64,000 nucleotides of DNA from Pleurostoma richardsiae. Taxonomy: Eukaryota > Ascomycota > Sordariomycetes > Calosphaeriales > Pleurostomataceae. The position numbers and the translations under genes were made by a program. Below are positions 46,187-58,351 of the stretch, in pieces (the stretch's first letter is position 1; every line of letters begins with the position of its first letter). Location: assembly GCA_030052745.1 (NCBI GenBank), contig JANBVO010000068.1, positions 53,144 to 117,143 of the forward strand, given 5' to 3'. The notes beneath the pieces are model-generated. The model saw nothing but the letters and a program-made list of their open reading frames with translations. It had not been told where the DNA came from and searched no databases.

Positions 46187-48327
46187 ATGCAGCCACCTCA
46201 GCCGTCCCCCGTTGCCGACCAGGCCGCCACCAATCCTTTCGAGGATGGACGTTACGAAGCATCTCAAGCTTCCAGCTCGGAGAGGACCAGCTCCGAGTAT
46301 CCCACTGTAAGCAAGATAGTCATACCTTCGACAAGCGCGAACTAATGTTTCACAATAGCCATCCCCGCAAGCTGACACCGCGCCGGGTCGACTTGACCAT
46401 CGGCGTGCACCGCCTCCTCCTTCCTCGGCTGTTCCACTTGAGATTGTAAGCAGCATTCCGATTCTTATTTACTCCACCAGACTGACAGACATCAGACACC
46501 CGCCCCCCCGGTCTCGGACGAGGTCATCAATGAGAAGACTTGTAACGCTCCCAGCTCGGACCCCGAGTCCGGGCCAGGGCGTGTTCCCATCTTACACCAA
46601 GAGAAGCGCGCAGCAGACACCGTTGATGGTCCTAAGCCCAAGTCAAACATCTTCCGTCGCATTTACAATGCCTGGCGTAGGACCTATTGCCCCCGGGAAG
46701 AGCCTGCCCTGATTCTGCCGTCTTGCCCAACGGATGATGAGAAGCTCAGCTACCTCCACACCAACCGAGTACCCCTTTACATCTTTGGCATCTTCTCCTT
46801 CCTTTCTCTGTCCGCTGGCATGTGGCTATTTGCCCTCTGTTCCATCGTCTTTGTCTGGTACTCTGTTTTTGTGGGATTTGTCGACATCTACCTTATAATC
46901 TCGTATTTCGTCGGTCTCGTCGGCAAGGATTGGGACTATGCTGCTCATCAAGAGAAGGTGGCCAACCATCCTATCACACCAGACAATGCGCCTACGGTGG
47001 ATATTTACCTCCCCGTGTGCGCCGAGCCTCTTGAGATCCTCGAGAATACCTGGAACCACATTACTCGCCTGGACTGGCCCGCCGACAAGGTCCAGGTGCA
47101 TGTCCTTGACGACGGCGCCCAAGATACCGTCCGGAATTTGGCCCAGAGTTACGGCTTCAACTACATCATCCGCGACGATCGTCCACGTCTGAAGAAGGCT
47201 GGCAACCTGCGCTGGGCTTTCGCGCGTACGCACGGCGACTTCTTTACCATCTTCGACGCTGATTTCTGCCCTCGTCCCGACTTCCTGAGGGAAATCGTGC
47301 CCGAACATCTCGCTGATGAGAAGACCGCCATCGTGCAGTCCCCGCAGTTCTTTCGCGTTCGGAGCGATCAGACATGGGTCGAGCAGGGTGCTGGTGCAAC
47401 CCAAGAGCTTTTCTACCGTGTTGTTCAGGTCAACCGTAATCGATGGGGCGCATCAATCTGCGTTGGTAGCAATGCTGTCTACCGCAGAGCTGCACTCGAG
47501 GAAGTTGGCGGTACTGCTGAGATCGGCTTCTCGGAAGACGTGCATACTGGGTGAGACAAATTCCTAACTTCAGTATCGAAGAGTTTTTATCTGACAACCG
47601 GCAGATTTGGTGCCGTCGACCGTGGCTGGAAGGTCAAATATGTACCACTCTGCCTAGCCACTGGTGTCTGTCCGCCTACCCCTCGATCTTTTTTCTCTCA
47701 ACAGATGCGTTGGGCGAGAGGCAGTACCACCCTTCTTACTAACAAGCACTTTTGGGTCTCCAAGTTGACCGTTATGCAGAAAATCTGCTATCTTTGTGGT
47801 ATGTCTTTGGCCTTCTGACCAAGTCTTGAATGGCATTGCTGATGTCTTCAGGATTCTTTTACTATTCGGCCGTGTCCCTTGGCATCTTCATCTCTCCTAT
47901 CCCCGGCATCCTCCTTCTTTGGTTCCGCCCGGAGTGGTTCAAATATTACAACCTTGCGTTTGCCATACCTTCAATCGTGTACGGTCTCCTCGTTTTCCGT
48001 CTCTGGGCCAAGGCTTCCTACGGCATGAACGTGCAGCACATCATGCATATCCAGTCTTACGCGTACCTGACAGCCATCAAAGACCGCCTCTTTGGTATTG
48101 AACTCATGTGGGCGGCTTCGGGTGACGCGAAAGCCCACAAGAGCCACAAGTATCGCAACATGCGTATTCTGTGTTGGATGTGGACTTGTGTCGTGCTCGG
48201 CGGGATGGTCTCCGCCGTCACGTACCGAATTCTCAAGGGCCTAGAGTGGTACCAGACTTTGCCGCTTATCATTTTGAACCTCTACAATCTCTACGTGGCT
48301 CACAGGTTCCTGTTCTGCAACTGGTAG
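46187..48327 (+). CDS. Cellulose synthase-like (BcsA/CesA-type) processive GT2
   Basis: Five exons (46187..46306, 46359..46445, 46496..47550, 47605..47798, 47852..48327) encode 643 residues. After a Pro/Ser-rich cytosolic leader come two or three N-terminal helices. The GT2 catalytic core follows: D274-D275-G, D323-A-D325 binding UDP-sugar and metal, the catalytic D417 in S-E-D-V-H-T-G, and Q453-Q-M-R-W457, the Q-x-x-R-W motif of processive synthases. About four to five C-terminal helices would form the polymer channel. This layout is that of BcsA and of the fungal CelA/Tft1 proteins that make mixed-linkage beta-glucan. The product here is not shown; beta-1,4-linked or mixed-linkage polymers from UDP-glucose are most likely. 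The PilZ domain of BcsA is absent. Confidence 0.92.
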
Positions 48328-49176
48328 ATACGGCAAGTATCCACGCGCGCTTTTAATATTAGAAACCGGCCTGGAAGACAGACATAGACTAGACAACACA
48401 AACGTACGCAGTAATGGAATAGAGGTATAGAACAAGAATCAAATAATGATTGCTACATGTAAACATAAGACCTTTCGGTTCCTAGAAGTCTAAAGTTAGA
48501 ATGAGAACATCACTATTATTCCATTTGGCTGAAACCGTGTTCTGGGGCAATCGAGAGTTCACTAAACCAATTTTATCTACAGACATAGCATGACCAACCG
48601 ATGAGATGCTATCGCGATGGATCCTGATCGGCGACTTCGGCGACCATGCGTGCACATTGCCGCGCATGCTGGTCTTGGCTGACTAGAGGCTTCTGATATC
48701 AATGTCACTGGCGTCGTGCATCAAAAGCCTTCCGTCAGTCGAGCCTAAACCGGAATCAATTTGTTGCGGACTAACGCGGTTGGAAGTGGATATTGGTCCT
48801 GACGATCCCTGCCGCGAAGCTACCGATCGGCAACAATAGTTTGGAACAAACAGCAGGCCTTCACTCAGAATGTACCGCGCTTTATCCGACATTTCAGCAG
48901 TGGGTCCAATGGCGGCAATTTTTGATATCACGACGGCACGGCCGATGTCTACATGGACAGGGGCATACCTCTAATTAGCGTCTTGTCCAGCTTGATCTGA
49001 ATGGAGTACAACGAATAACGGGCCTCGCTGCGGCGCTCAGCTGAATATGGCAGTCATGACCGTACTTAATGGAGTATGATAACAGCATGTCTCCAGCCAG
49101 TCAGCCGCGTCGCCTCCAATCCAACGGACTCTCTAGTTTCTAGCTACAGCTCCTCTGCTGGGTTCTCGCTGCCCTG
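48328..49176. other. intergenic, GH26 promoter region
   Basis: 849 bp between the synthase and GH26 genes. Short frames only, no supported feature. Confidence 0.5.
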
Positions 49177-50428
49177 ATGCACCTCGCAATCGCATTTATT
49201 GCCCTCTGGGGCGCATGTCAAGGTTTCCTCTCCGGAAGGGTATGCTTCTCTCCTTTTCATGTGTCGCGGATCCTGAATTGCACTGCAGATTTGTTACGGT
49301 CATGAGACTCGAAGCCTACAGACATATTCTTATATGGATCTAGGACTACTGTTCAACATGGGACATGCACCCTCCAGTTGGTGGAATGCAGGGCTACAAC
49401 GGAATCTATTGGGGCTGGAACCCCGACATTGAAAATGGTGTCAATATCACTATGATCAACGAAGCCACCGGCAAGAAGGCTAGCACGTACGCGAGTTGTT
49501 CCAGATTGGTGTGGACTGATCTGATGCTTTGGGCAGATACGGCATCTTCAGCCAGATCAAGAACGCCAACTCGTACGATGGCACCCAGCTCTTGAGGTAC
49601 ATTGACGAGATCAAGAGCAGCGGTGCGGTGCTGGTGGCGCACATCATGCCTACGGGCTTGAAATTTAAACAAGTCGGTTCCGAAATCGCTGCTGACATCG
49701 CGACTGTGGTGAAGAAGTTTACCGACGAGGGCATCGAGGTCTGGCTTCGGTTTGCACACGAGATGAACTACTACGCGAAAACGGGCTACTACAACGGCAG
49801 TAAGGATCTGCAACTCCATGGGATCTCGACGATGAGATGACTAATGTTGCCGCCCTATAGCTGCGGAAGAGTTCGTCTACGCATGGCGGAATGTCTCCAA
49901 CGCCGTCAAGGACATCGACAGGTGTCTCATGTTCTGGTCCCCAAACAACGCCAAGACCGTCGACGAACTCAACGACTGGTGGCCCGGCAGTGACTATGTC
50001 CAGATCGTCGGAGTTGATCTCTACATTTCCTCTACCTCGGCGACGTTTGCCAACTCCTTTGGCTCCTTTGTAAGTACAGTCTGAATCTAGATGCTCTCTC
50101 TGCGAGGTATTCGGTATTTACAACGACTATGTCTCTACCCGTATTTATACCTCTTTAGATGAGAATTGATGCTGACTGTAGACATTCAAAGTACGATGCC
50201 TTCGCAAAGAAGTATGACAAGCACATGGCCATCGGCGAGACCGCAACGAAGCCGGGTGATACCGCAGTCAAGGAGGCATGGGTGAAAGCACTGGCAGGCA
50301 CGAATCTCAATGACTACCCCTGCATGAAATCGGTGACATGGTTTGAGCTGGTTAAGTCCTATGATTACCGTATAATCATGGGCCAGAGCTCGGGCACAGT
50401 CAAGTGGACGCTATCAAATTTCCAGTGA
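49177..50428 (+). CDS. Secreted GH26 endo-beta-glycanase (mannanase/lichenase type)
   Basis: Five exons (49177..49239, 49344..49486, 49537..49799, 49861..50069, 50192..50428) encode 304 residues. The 21-residue first exon is a signal peptide (M-H-L-A-I-A-F-I-A-L-W-G-A-C). The barrel has G-I-Y-W-G-W-N-P-D, the acid/base motif W-L-R-F-A-H-E-M-N with E144, and the nucleophile motif A-I-G-E-T-A with E242. These match GH26, a retaining family acting on beta-1,4-mannan, mixed-linkage glucan or beta-1,3-xylan. The protein is shorter than bacterial GH26 mannanases. The first intron (104 bp, acceptor ATCTAG) and the last acceptor (CAAAG) are less certain. It ends a plus-strand run with a GH12-like enzyme and a CesA-type synthase, so a polymer-trimming role is plausible. 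Confidence 0.8.
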
Positions 50429-52217
50429 AGATCGTAGCTGTAAAACTTCATTGTTGGCTTTCTTATACTCCTCCTTAGAGTACAACAGGCTCTAGGGGAG
50501 GGAATTGGTAGTGATCTTAACATGATAAATCTTCTGTTCCATCGCATTGAAGCTTAATGAAAATGTTGTTAAGTCGTAAGTTCGTCGTTTGATCATCGCC
50601 CTCTTGAGGAAATTTCTAGGTATTATTTACATTGGAGTTTTCCAATCAAATTTACGCATTCCCACCTGCAAGCGGTCTCTCCAGACACCGTCTATTGTAC
50701 TGAATCCGTTCTTGGGTACAGTACTGTACTAAAGTGCCCGCATGCCTCCGACACTGTCTTGGGACTTTGAGGAAGACGCTCAGCTGTGTGAGGCTTGTCC
50801 TGGGGCGTCGAGATATTGTTACAGAACTAATGAGCCCTCTAAATCGCCTCTCGCGTTATTCTTGGTGAAGAGAGAGTTGCTTACAACACTCTCACCCTAG
50901 TCGAGTAAATAGTCGGAGATAGCGGCCGGTCTAATTGACCAGGTTGAGCTGATATATTAATCTGGCGCGACTTGATCATCCGGCTCTAGATATGCTGCAA
51001 CTTCGGAGAGCCGACGACCAGCGATAGTTACAGCTGTTGAGTTGCAAGTGAACAGATATATAGTTGCTGAAATCAATCTGCATTTGACAGCGTTGTGTCG
51101 TGATAGAGGGACCGAGTTGGGGCTTAGGTGAAGTAGCCGAGGTCCACGGATTTTGTACAAGCCGGGCCCTAAACGATTCCACGGCCTCCAATTCAGTCTC
51201 GGTGTCCATAGATTTATTCCAATTAGCTCACTAGAACCTCCTATAAACTAGGAAAGCCATAATATTAAGCATAAGACATTACCTCCGAACATCCTTTAGT
51301 CATTACCGTCGGTAATATCGTGCTCGTGAGGTTTTCCTACTCTCTCACTATGACGACGAGAGTTTATTCAAAGTAAGCTAATACACGGAGGATTTACACG
51401 GAGGTTCAAGTATCTATGTGTTCGCATTCAGACTTTTAAATGCATACGTAATAACATTAAGATGAGCTTGACAAGTATCTCTGTCCAAAAGCACACACAC
51501 CGTGTTCGCCGTAGTCGACCAGGGCTGCATGGGTGTCTTTTCGAAATTTCGGTTCTTCCACTTCAGGTGGGCATTGACATTCTTCCTGATTGCGACCTTC
51601 TTCTTCAACTATAGCTTCGGTAGCCATGCCGTCGGCCCGACCTAGTCATGAATTTATTCGACAAGAAATTTACCAAGTTCTACAAATCCCCAGACCTAGG
51701 CTCTCGAGACGCAGCACCTATCGTTGTACAATAGCCTGAACTACATTGACTTTACAGTAGGTAAGAAAGATACATTATTCTTCCGGCACATTAGCAAGGG
51801 AGCAATGGCTAACCGTAAGCTTGTATTTCCGAGGCGCCATAATGGGAAGTTAGAATCCGAACGCTAGTGTGGGCGATGCTGTATGTTTTTAATGAGCTGC
51901 TGCACCGTCGTCACTGCTACTATATCCGTGAAATCAAGCAGCAAGTAACAGATTATGGTAGCCTAAATTCCAACTACGTCTACGTCAATGCAGCACTCAC
52001 CGTCGTCCCATCTTTCAGTTTAAGATCGGAACGTACGGCCCTCGGCCTACGCACACTACACTACGTAGAGTAGCTTAGACTGACTACAGAGTCCTATAAT
52101 CTCGAAAGCCGCTTATATACTTGTCCCTAAATACTCATGGGTTACTCATCGGTTCTAGCAGTCTGATCATCGGCCTTGTCTGCTTTAACACTCGTTACGT
52201 ACTTGACAGCTAAGGCT
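50429..52217. other. start of A+T-rich gene-poor block
   Basis: 1.8 kb in which base composition shifts toward A+T. A minus-strand frame at 51414-51608 and a plus-strand frame at 51867 have no recognisable domain. Nothing supported. Confidence 0.5.
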
Positions 52218-52830
52218 CGTTAATTCCCCTGGGTCAGCTTTATATTGTGCAGAGCATGACCATCGTTCTGGTTTTCTTCATCTCAGCGACGCCCCAGCAG
52301 CTCCTACGATGGAACCAAGTTAATAAGGCAAAGCAAAAGCTACGGAAGCTACGTGACGGTGCCTTCACCGAGAAAGGGTTAGACATCGAATTCATATAGG
52401 TGCAGGTTTGCCTTGACAAAAAGATAGAGCAGGGCCGGTTCGTCGAGACGTTCAGAGGCGTGGACCTGTGGCGTGCCGTGATCGTGGACGGGTGTAACTT
52501 CCTCCAGTAAGCGATCGCCCAGGATTTCGCATCGCAGTGCGGCGCTATATCCATGAAACGGCCCAAGACTATGAACGTGTATGCCTTGTCGCCCGGCATA
52601 CCCGCCATCCACATCGTTGTCGTGATTTTCATCATCGCGTTCTTAGATATTATAGGAAGAGAGTAGGGCTATCTGTAACGCGTCAAATAAGGTACTTCCC
52701 GCGTGACATTATGCAGTAACGCCCTTCCTTCCCAGACCTTACTTAGTTGTGATTTCCGTTATCAAAGCTGCCGTTTCGCTATCAATGGGCGGTCTTGGAA
52801 TTGCGACGGTGATTTCTACCCAGGTGAGAA
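52218..52830 (+). pseudogene. Broken MFS sugar transporter
   Basis: One plus-strand frame reads through several stops: S-M-T-I-V-L-V-F-F-I-S, then L-L-R-W-N-Q-V-N-K-A and L-R-K-L-R-D-G-A-F-T-E. Next come V-Q-V-C-L-D-K-K-I-E-Q-G-R-F-V and I-V-V-V-I-F-I-I-A-F-L-D-I-I-G-R, and further on M-G-G-L-G-I-A-T-V-I-S-T-Q. This is the middle of a maltose/hexose-type transporter, from helix 6 through the central loop toward helix 9. TAG, TAA and a frameshift interrupt it. Neither end could be found. It is a separate copy from the intact transporter at 27536. Confidence 0.7.
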
Positions 52831-54651
52831 TGGTATTGTGATGTGCTCACCATGCACAAACTACAGTTCCTACCCAAGCCCGGAAAGGTACTCTCGCGGT
52901 TTCTCATACGCATATAGCTTTGGCGTAGATTTGACATGGTGTGAGGGGTGAACCATACCGGCCCATGAACCTATGCGTACATGATCACGGCGAATGCCTC
53001 CTAATTCGCTGTACAGAAACAAGGCTCTTGAGGATCCTGTGTTAGGCGATCTTAATAGCACTCTTCCCACCCGCAGGGTAGAGATGAGAGAGGGAATAAA
53101 TCGCGGATTGGTGGCTATCCAGGTGGCAGACCTGCGCTCATATAGCATTACTGTTCCAGACCGTCGTCGAGGAATCGCTGCTGGTAATCAGTGCGAATCA
53201 TGAACATAGCCTTGTACTGTCACTTCGATAACTCCTCGTGGTACTGGTTGCCTTATTCCAAGCACCAGAAAGTGGTACACGTCGCTGTTAATCTAGTACA
53301 CGTGCTGTGCATCCCTGGGAACTTCGCGAAATGTTCTCCATGTTTAAGCCTAGTCAGTGTCATATGAAGCTCATCGGAAAGCTCTTCTCAAAACGCATCG
53401 AGCTGGATCCCGAGCCAGCAGAGCTCGGTTTAGCAGTCGAAAGCGTTGACACAATCTCCAATCATGCTCTTGGAGTATTCCAGGATTCTGTCTCTGATAA
53501 TTAGCAATTGAGGTAGTAGTTGAATAACCCTATGTCGCAACCGCCTGCTGCCAGGGACAGTTGGAGATACGGTGAGTACGACTCGGACCATGCTGAAACT
53601 TGTATTCGGTGCTAGGCAAGTGGATGTTGACGGGCGGGAGGGCATGAAAAATTGTCCAAGACGCCGCAGAAGAACCGACCGAGTGAGGTAAATCAAGCAG
53701 TGCAAAGATTTCTACAGGGTTAGTTCGTTCTGGGGCTGCTCCTAGTTCAGCTGCTGCATATTAAGCGCTACCAATGCAGCGATAGAGGACAAGTCGAGTT
53801 CAGTGTCATGTAGTGCAGGCATATTCAACGGCGCCAACTCGCCACTCACAACATATTTCAGCCCAGTCGCACTCACGAATACAATAGCATTCACTCGTTT
53901 TCGTTCTTCGTGACGTCGAACAGTGTTACGACTCGATAGACGACAAGTCGACAACACGTACGTCGGGACCTAACGCAGAACGCCACTCCAATTTTTAAGA
54001 CCCTCAAACCGTTCCGAGTCCCGACAGCGAGGACTTCAAAACCCTCATCAACCGTAGATGCAGCCTACGAGAGTCTGCCCAAGCCACTAGCCATAGTGCA
54101 AGTAACGCAGGTGCCGCGGACGGAAGAAGCTACAACCTAGCTAAATCACGATGTCATGCTCCCGAAAGTAGAGTATTTAAAGTAATAGAAGGAAAATATA
54201 CCACTTAGGACTCCGCGCCCAATGTAGAAACATACGCTTCCTTCGACGCTAACGAAGTAACGGCCAGTGTAAACGCCTACGGATATATTATACAGTTCGG
54301 CAGATATCTTAGCGCCGGAAAGTCTAACATGTTCTCCGTTAACCACGGTAATACAAATAAACCAAATACCATGCTGTCAAAAGCCGCAAACTTAAAACGC
54401 CTATCGCAAACTCAAAATCCAGCACTTATTCAGTTAAGAATGAAGTTTCATAACTTCGAACATCAACCGGACTTAAAATACATCCACGACAGCTAACTAA
54501 AGTATACAGTGCCTGGGCTTAAGTCTGTGTACATAGACCCCACCATACCAAAAATCAATTCTAGCCCCTTATCTTTAACTTTAATTATCTCTCCCAATTC
54601 TATTCCAATAGAGATAATCTATAGAGCCTTTTAAAGGCCAGAAACAGGGCT
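52831..54651. other. gene-poor, partly decayed DNA
   Basis: Several short frames (52994-53203 plus; 53430-53705 and 53742-53957 minus) read partly like protein but have no family I recognise. After about 54.1 kb the sequence is strongly A+T-rich. Possible further relics, none supported. Confidence 0.4.
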
Positions 54652-55749
54652 TTAATATTTTGTATACCAACCATAGGCCCGACGTACTACTTGCCGGCGC
54701 TGTGGGATTGATTGTATCAGGCCCCGTATGAACTCCTGATCTATCGCCTCCCATGCCTCCTCAATCCACTGCTTCGCCAGCGCCTTATCTCCTTGGTTGT
54801 TCCGCAGGAATTCAAATTCAAGATATAATTCATAGACTAGCTCCTTCAATTTCTTCCAAACGTGCTCAATGGGGTTAAGGTCAGGGCTATAAGGAGGCCA
54901 GTCGAGGTGCTAGATTCCATGAAGGGCCAGCCAACCCATTAACTCCCTAGATATGTAAATAAAGGCGTTATCTTGCTGAAAAAACCGCGTCCCGTCCCAA
55001 ATCGGAAGTAGGCCTTACTCTAGAACCTAAATATAACTCTTGAAAAAGTATCCTTAACGTAAAATATCGAGATTTCTCTCTATAAAGATCAATTCTAACT
55101 TAAAGTCTTCAGTAATCAACGCCTACACCATAAAAGCCAGCTCTACGGCTTAAAACGTCTAATTAACCAAACCAGGCTTTAATCTTTCCTAACCGTAAAC
55201 CTAAACCCATCTAAAGCTTTTATTAAGGTTATTTATAATAATATATTCATCGGTATATCTAGCCCTAACCAGCTCTGCCTCCTATAACCTCCAGTTTTAA
55301 CAGTAAAAATATCTTCTCCTTACTATTAATACGGTAATCTTTAATCGCGTCTTCGACTATTAATAAGCTAATTCTTAGCCGTTTAAAATCTTCCTAAAAG
55401 TTTTAAAGTTTATATTTACTTTATTTTAGTAGAAAAGGAAACGGAAGGTTTTTTACTTAATTTTAAAGTCCTAGCGAACTAAACGAAAAACTCGACGTTT
55501 ATTAACGTAGTTAAAAACTTTAAAGCGCTCCTTTCTAAGTAGAGATTCGAGTTAGTAATAGTCTTAAAATCGTTTAAGTGTATTGTTTACTATATTACAA
55601 TGGATATAAAAACAAGCTACTACTTCCTCTACCAGTTTACCTACGTCTACTATAGCGATAATAGTTGCTTTAGATTCCTTAAAAAGTTCATCGTTTTTTT
55701 ATCTATTCCTATTGATTTTAGTGTTAAATTGCTTTAATTTAGAGGCCAT
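54652..55749 (-). mobile_element. Tc1/mariner-type transposase relic
   Basis: The minus strand from an ATG at 55749 to a stop at 54652 spans 366 codons, a normal transposase length. The start reads M-A-S-K-L-K-Q-F and is broken by stops. The end is well kept: F-F-Q-Q-D-N-A with the second catalytic aspartate, then D-W-P-P-Y-S-P-D-L-N-P-I-E with the third, and E-H-V-W-K-K-L-K. These are the DDE/DDD blocks of the Tc1/mariner superfamily. Stops and frame changes in the first two thirds show it is dead. Terminal inverted repeats were not identified. Confidence 0.8.
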
Positions 55750-56802
55750 TTTAGTTGAGGAATATAGTGTTGAAGTTTAGGGTAGTATACAGACGCATTC
55801 GCGATTTTTAGTGTTAGTAGGGCCATGCACACAGACTTATAGGTAGGGATTGTAAGTACAAGACGGACAACGTAAAACTTACGATTTAATAGATAGTCGA
55901 CTAGGAAACAGTCTTGTAGCAATGTTTGGTAACAAATATTGGGCTGACGAGTTAAAAGTACCGTTTACTTTCGCTGACGACATGCGTATTCGCGATTTAA
56001 ATTATATGAATGATACATACCAGTTCAACGACGGTTGCGAAGGCTATAACAGTTCCACAGGACTTAACGACTACGGCTAGACGTTATTTCATAAACTTCC
56101 CAGCCGGGAGGAGCAGGTAACACTTAAACCATCGGTGCTACCTACCACTACTACCCCGAGAATAAATAGGGCTACGACTGACGATGTTAAGCTTTTATCA
56201 GGTACGTCTTACGAAAAGGACGACCGACACAAAGAGCTAGATCTTAAGCAGAATACTATTGCTACCGAAGTCTAAAGCTGACTGGCCGAGCTTTTTGATT
56301 CCGGCCGACACAACGAATATAAACGAAATTTACCTTCAAAAGATGTTCACTTTGTTCTGTGTATCTAATACCGACACTTCTACACTTCCGGTTAATAGCA
56401 CCAGTTAGCATCCTCCACAAGATGTTAATATCGAGATCTCGGGCAATGCGTAATTTCGGGATAATTAAAAGCCATCTGGTTAACCGACAAACTACCTACC
56501 TAACTACATCGAGTTCGTAGTGCATCAACACCTCTAGCACATGTTATTTCTTTGACTGACATTGAAGAAGGAAGACGACGAGGTTCGCGAAGCTTTTCCA
56601 CATCCTACAGATAACAAACAGTTCGCCAACTAGCTAACGTCAGTACCGTAGCAACCGATAACTTTTAGCGTGATCCTTCGCAGAGTGGAGAAGTCAGCAC
56701 TAACACGCCCCTATCCACCGTTATATAAATCCATGGCCGGTCTTGGACCCTGATGAGGGGAAGTAACGCGAACCGTTTTCCTAACTTCTTTTTTTTTTTC
56801 GT
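55750..56802. other. A+T-rich spacer
   Basis: About 1 kb between the transposase relic and the cupin promoter repeat. No coding frame above noise. TATATAAAT at 56722-56730 may be a TATA-like element. Confidence 0.4.
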
Positions 56803-56906
56803 TTTCCTAGGAAAGAGAACTGAGTTACAGCGTCTCTTGAACCAAGCAATCCAATTTCCTAGGAAAGACAACTAAGTTACAATATCTCTTGAACTAAGCA
56901 GTCCAA
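56803..56906. repeat. 52-bp tandem duplication before the cupin start
   Basis: Two head-to-tail copies, 56803-56854 and 56855-56906, each start with the perfect palindrome TTTCCTAGGAAA and end in TCCAA. They differ at about seven positions, mostly transitions. The second copy ends two bases before the ATG at 56909. Confidence 0.85.
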
Positions 56907-56908
56907 AC

Positions 56909-57502
56909 ATGTCAGCCGAACGCCGCTGGGACAAACGCCGGTTCCAGCTCGAAGAGTCCGCAACTCGAAATGGCGGCGCCCGCACCATCTTCATCGAGTC
57001 CATGACGCCGGGAACGACGGTGCCCCCGCATTTCCACAAACGCTTCTCGGAGACCTTTGACTTGATCAGCGGCTCCATCTCCATCTACAGCAGCGCAGAG
57101 CCCGACCTCGACCGCGTGGAGGCGTCTGCCCAGGCCCTCGAAGTCGGTAAGATGGCCACCATCGAGCCCGGGCGGTTCCATAAGTACAACGTCGTGAGCG
57201 AGGAGGGGGCCGTGCTCCGGGTCATTCTGACGCCGGGCGATGCTGATTTCGAGAGGTTGTTGAAGATCCTGAACGGCTTGGATGCGGACGGGGAGCTGGC
57301 GGGTATGGGCGACAGCATTACTCTCATGGCGGTTATTATGGGGCTGAGTGATGCACACCTCATCGGTCCGGCAAAGGAGATGCTTGATGGCGTTAGGGCG
57401 GAAAAGGCGGACGAGATCGAGGCGTTGAAGACGAAGTTACTTGCCAAGTATGATACTGAGGAAGCGTTAGCTGGCTTATTAGTCGATGCACAGTTAGTTT
57501 AA
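56909..57502 (+). CDS. Single-domain cupin protein
   Basis: Single exon of 197 residues with the two cupin motifs intact. Motif 1 has H41-x-H43-x4-E48-x6-G, and motif 2 is P-G-x2-H91-x3-N. The four metal ligands are therefore H41, H43, E48 and H91. The C-terminal half is alpha-helical and charged. Cupins of this type are small metal-dependent enzymes or binding proteins, and the reaction cannot be told from sequence. The gene is G+C-rich with no RIP-type damage, although it sits in strongly A+T-rich, mutated DNA. That suggests single-copy status under selection or a late arrival. No intron and bacterial-like compactness leave horizontal transfer possible but unproven. Confidence 0.85.
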   Translation: MSAERRWDKRRFQLEESATRNGGARTIFIESMTPGTTVPPHFHKRFSETFDLISGSISIYSSAEPDLDRVEASAQALEVGKMATIEPGRFHKYNVVSEEGAVLRVILTPGDADFERLLKILNGLDADGELAGMGDSITLMAVIMGLSDAHLIGPAKEMLDGVRAEKADEIEALKTKLLAKYDTEEALAGLLVDAQLV

Positions 57503-58351
57503 AGAAGATGAAATTATCATGGCGCGTTGGTCTTTAGCTCTCCCCCCACCGCCTATCCTGGCACCCATCGTTGTGTTCGTATCATAGTAGAGGGACGTTG
57601 CAATTCTCCACTCGGTGACCATCCAAATGGCCTAGTTTGTCGCATACGGCAGAAAACAAAGTCAATACGTGAGGTCCTCCCGTCGACAAGTTTTAGTCCG
57701 GTGAGGTAAGTCGCCCATAAGGTTATAGTCCAGTTGACGTTGTTAAGCCACCCGTTGCCTGCGCGGCCTAAGTGTCCCTCGACCACAACACCATGTAGCG
57801 TGCTAGCCTCATCTTATTGTTACACCTATGAAGGGAAGCTTAAAATAAAGTCATCACCAGATTCAATAGTCAGTTAGACGACAATGGAGTTATCGGAGCA
57901 TACTTGTCCAATGATCAACCCAATAGACACACGAGTATCAAATGTGAAGGATAGGACTAGACATCGTGTCAAGTCTCGCTAGCAGGCGGTTAGTAACCAG
58001 CTTCCTATGCTAATTTACGGCACCTAATAAAAGGGTGGGGGGGGGGGGGGGCAAGATCTGAAAAAAAATCTATGGGAAAATTCTTAACAATTTATACTCC
58101 ATCTATCAACTAATTTACTTCTTAATAAAGGTACTTTCTGTTAAGGATTTTACCTTAGACTTTTTTCAGACCTTAGGAAGATACTATATCCGCCCCCTCA
58201 AATAACCGAAAGCTAATTCCAAAACATCCCCAAGTAAACACCACCGCAAAAATGCCATGACCGCATGCAGTGCTCGCGGCCCTTAACGCAAATCAGTCTC
58301 CAAGTCGTACATAGCTCAGTAGGGAGGCAGGATCCAAAGCCTAATCCAAAG
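57503..58351. other. spacer with G15 tract
   Basis: 850 bp after the cupin gene. A GGGT-G15 run lies at 58033-58051. No gene seen. Confidence 0.45.

Noticed and set aside
49177-57502. Starship-type giant mobile element carrying the cupin and transporter relic
   Set aside because: No tyrosine recombinase captain gene or matching boundaries can be seen in the window.
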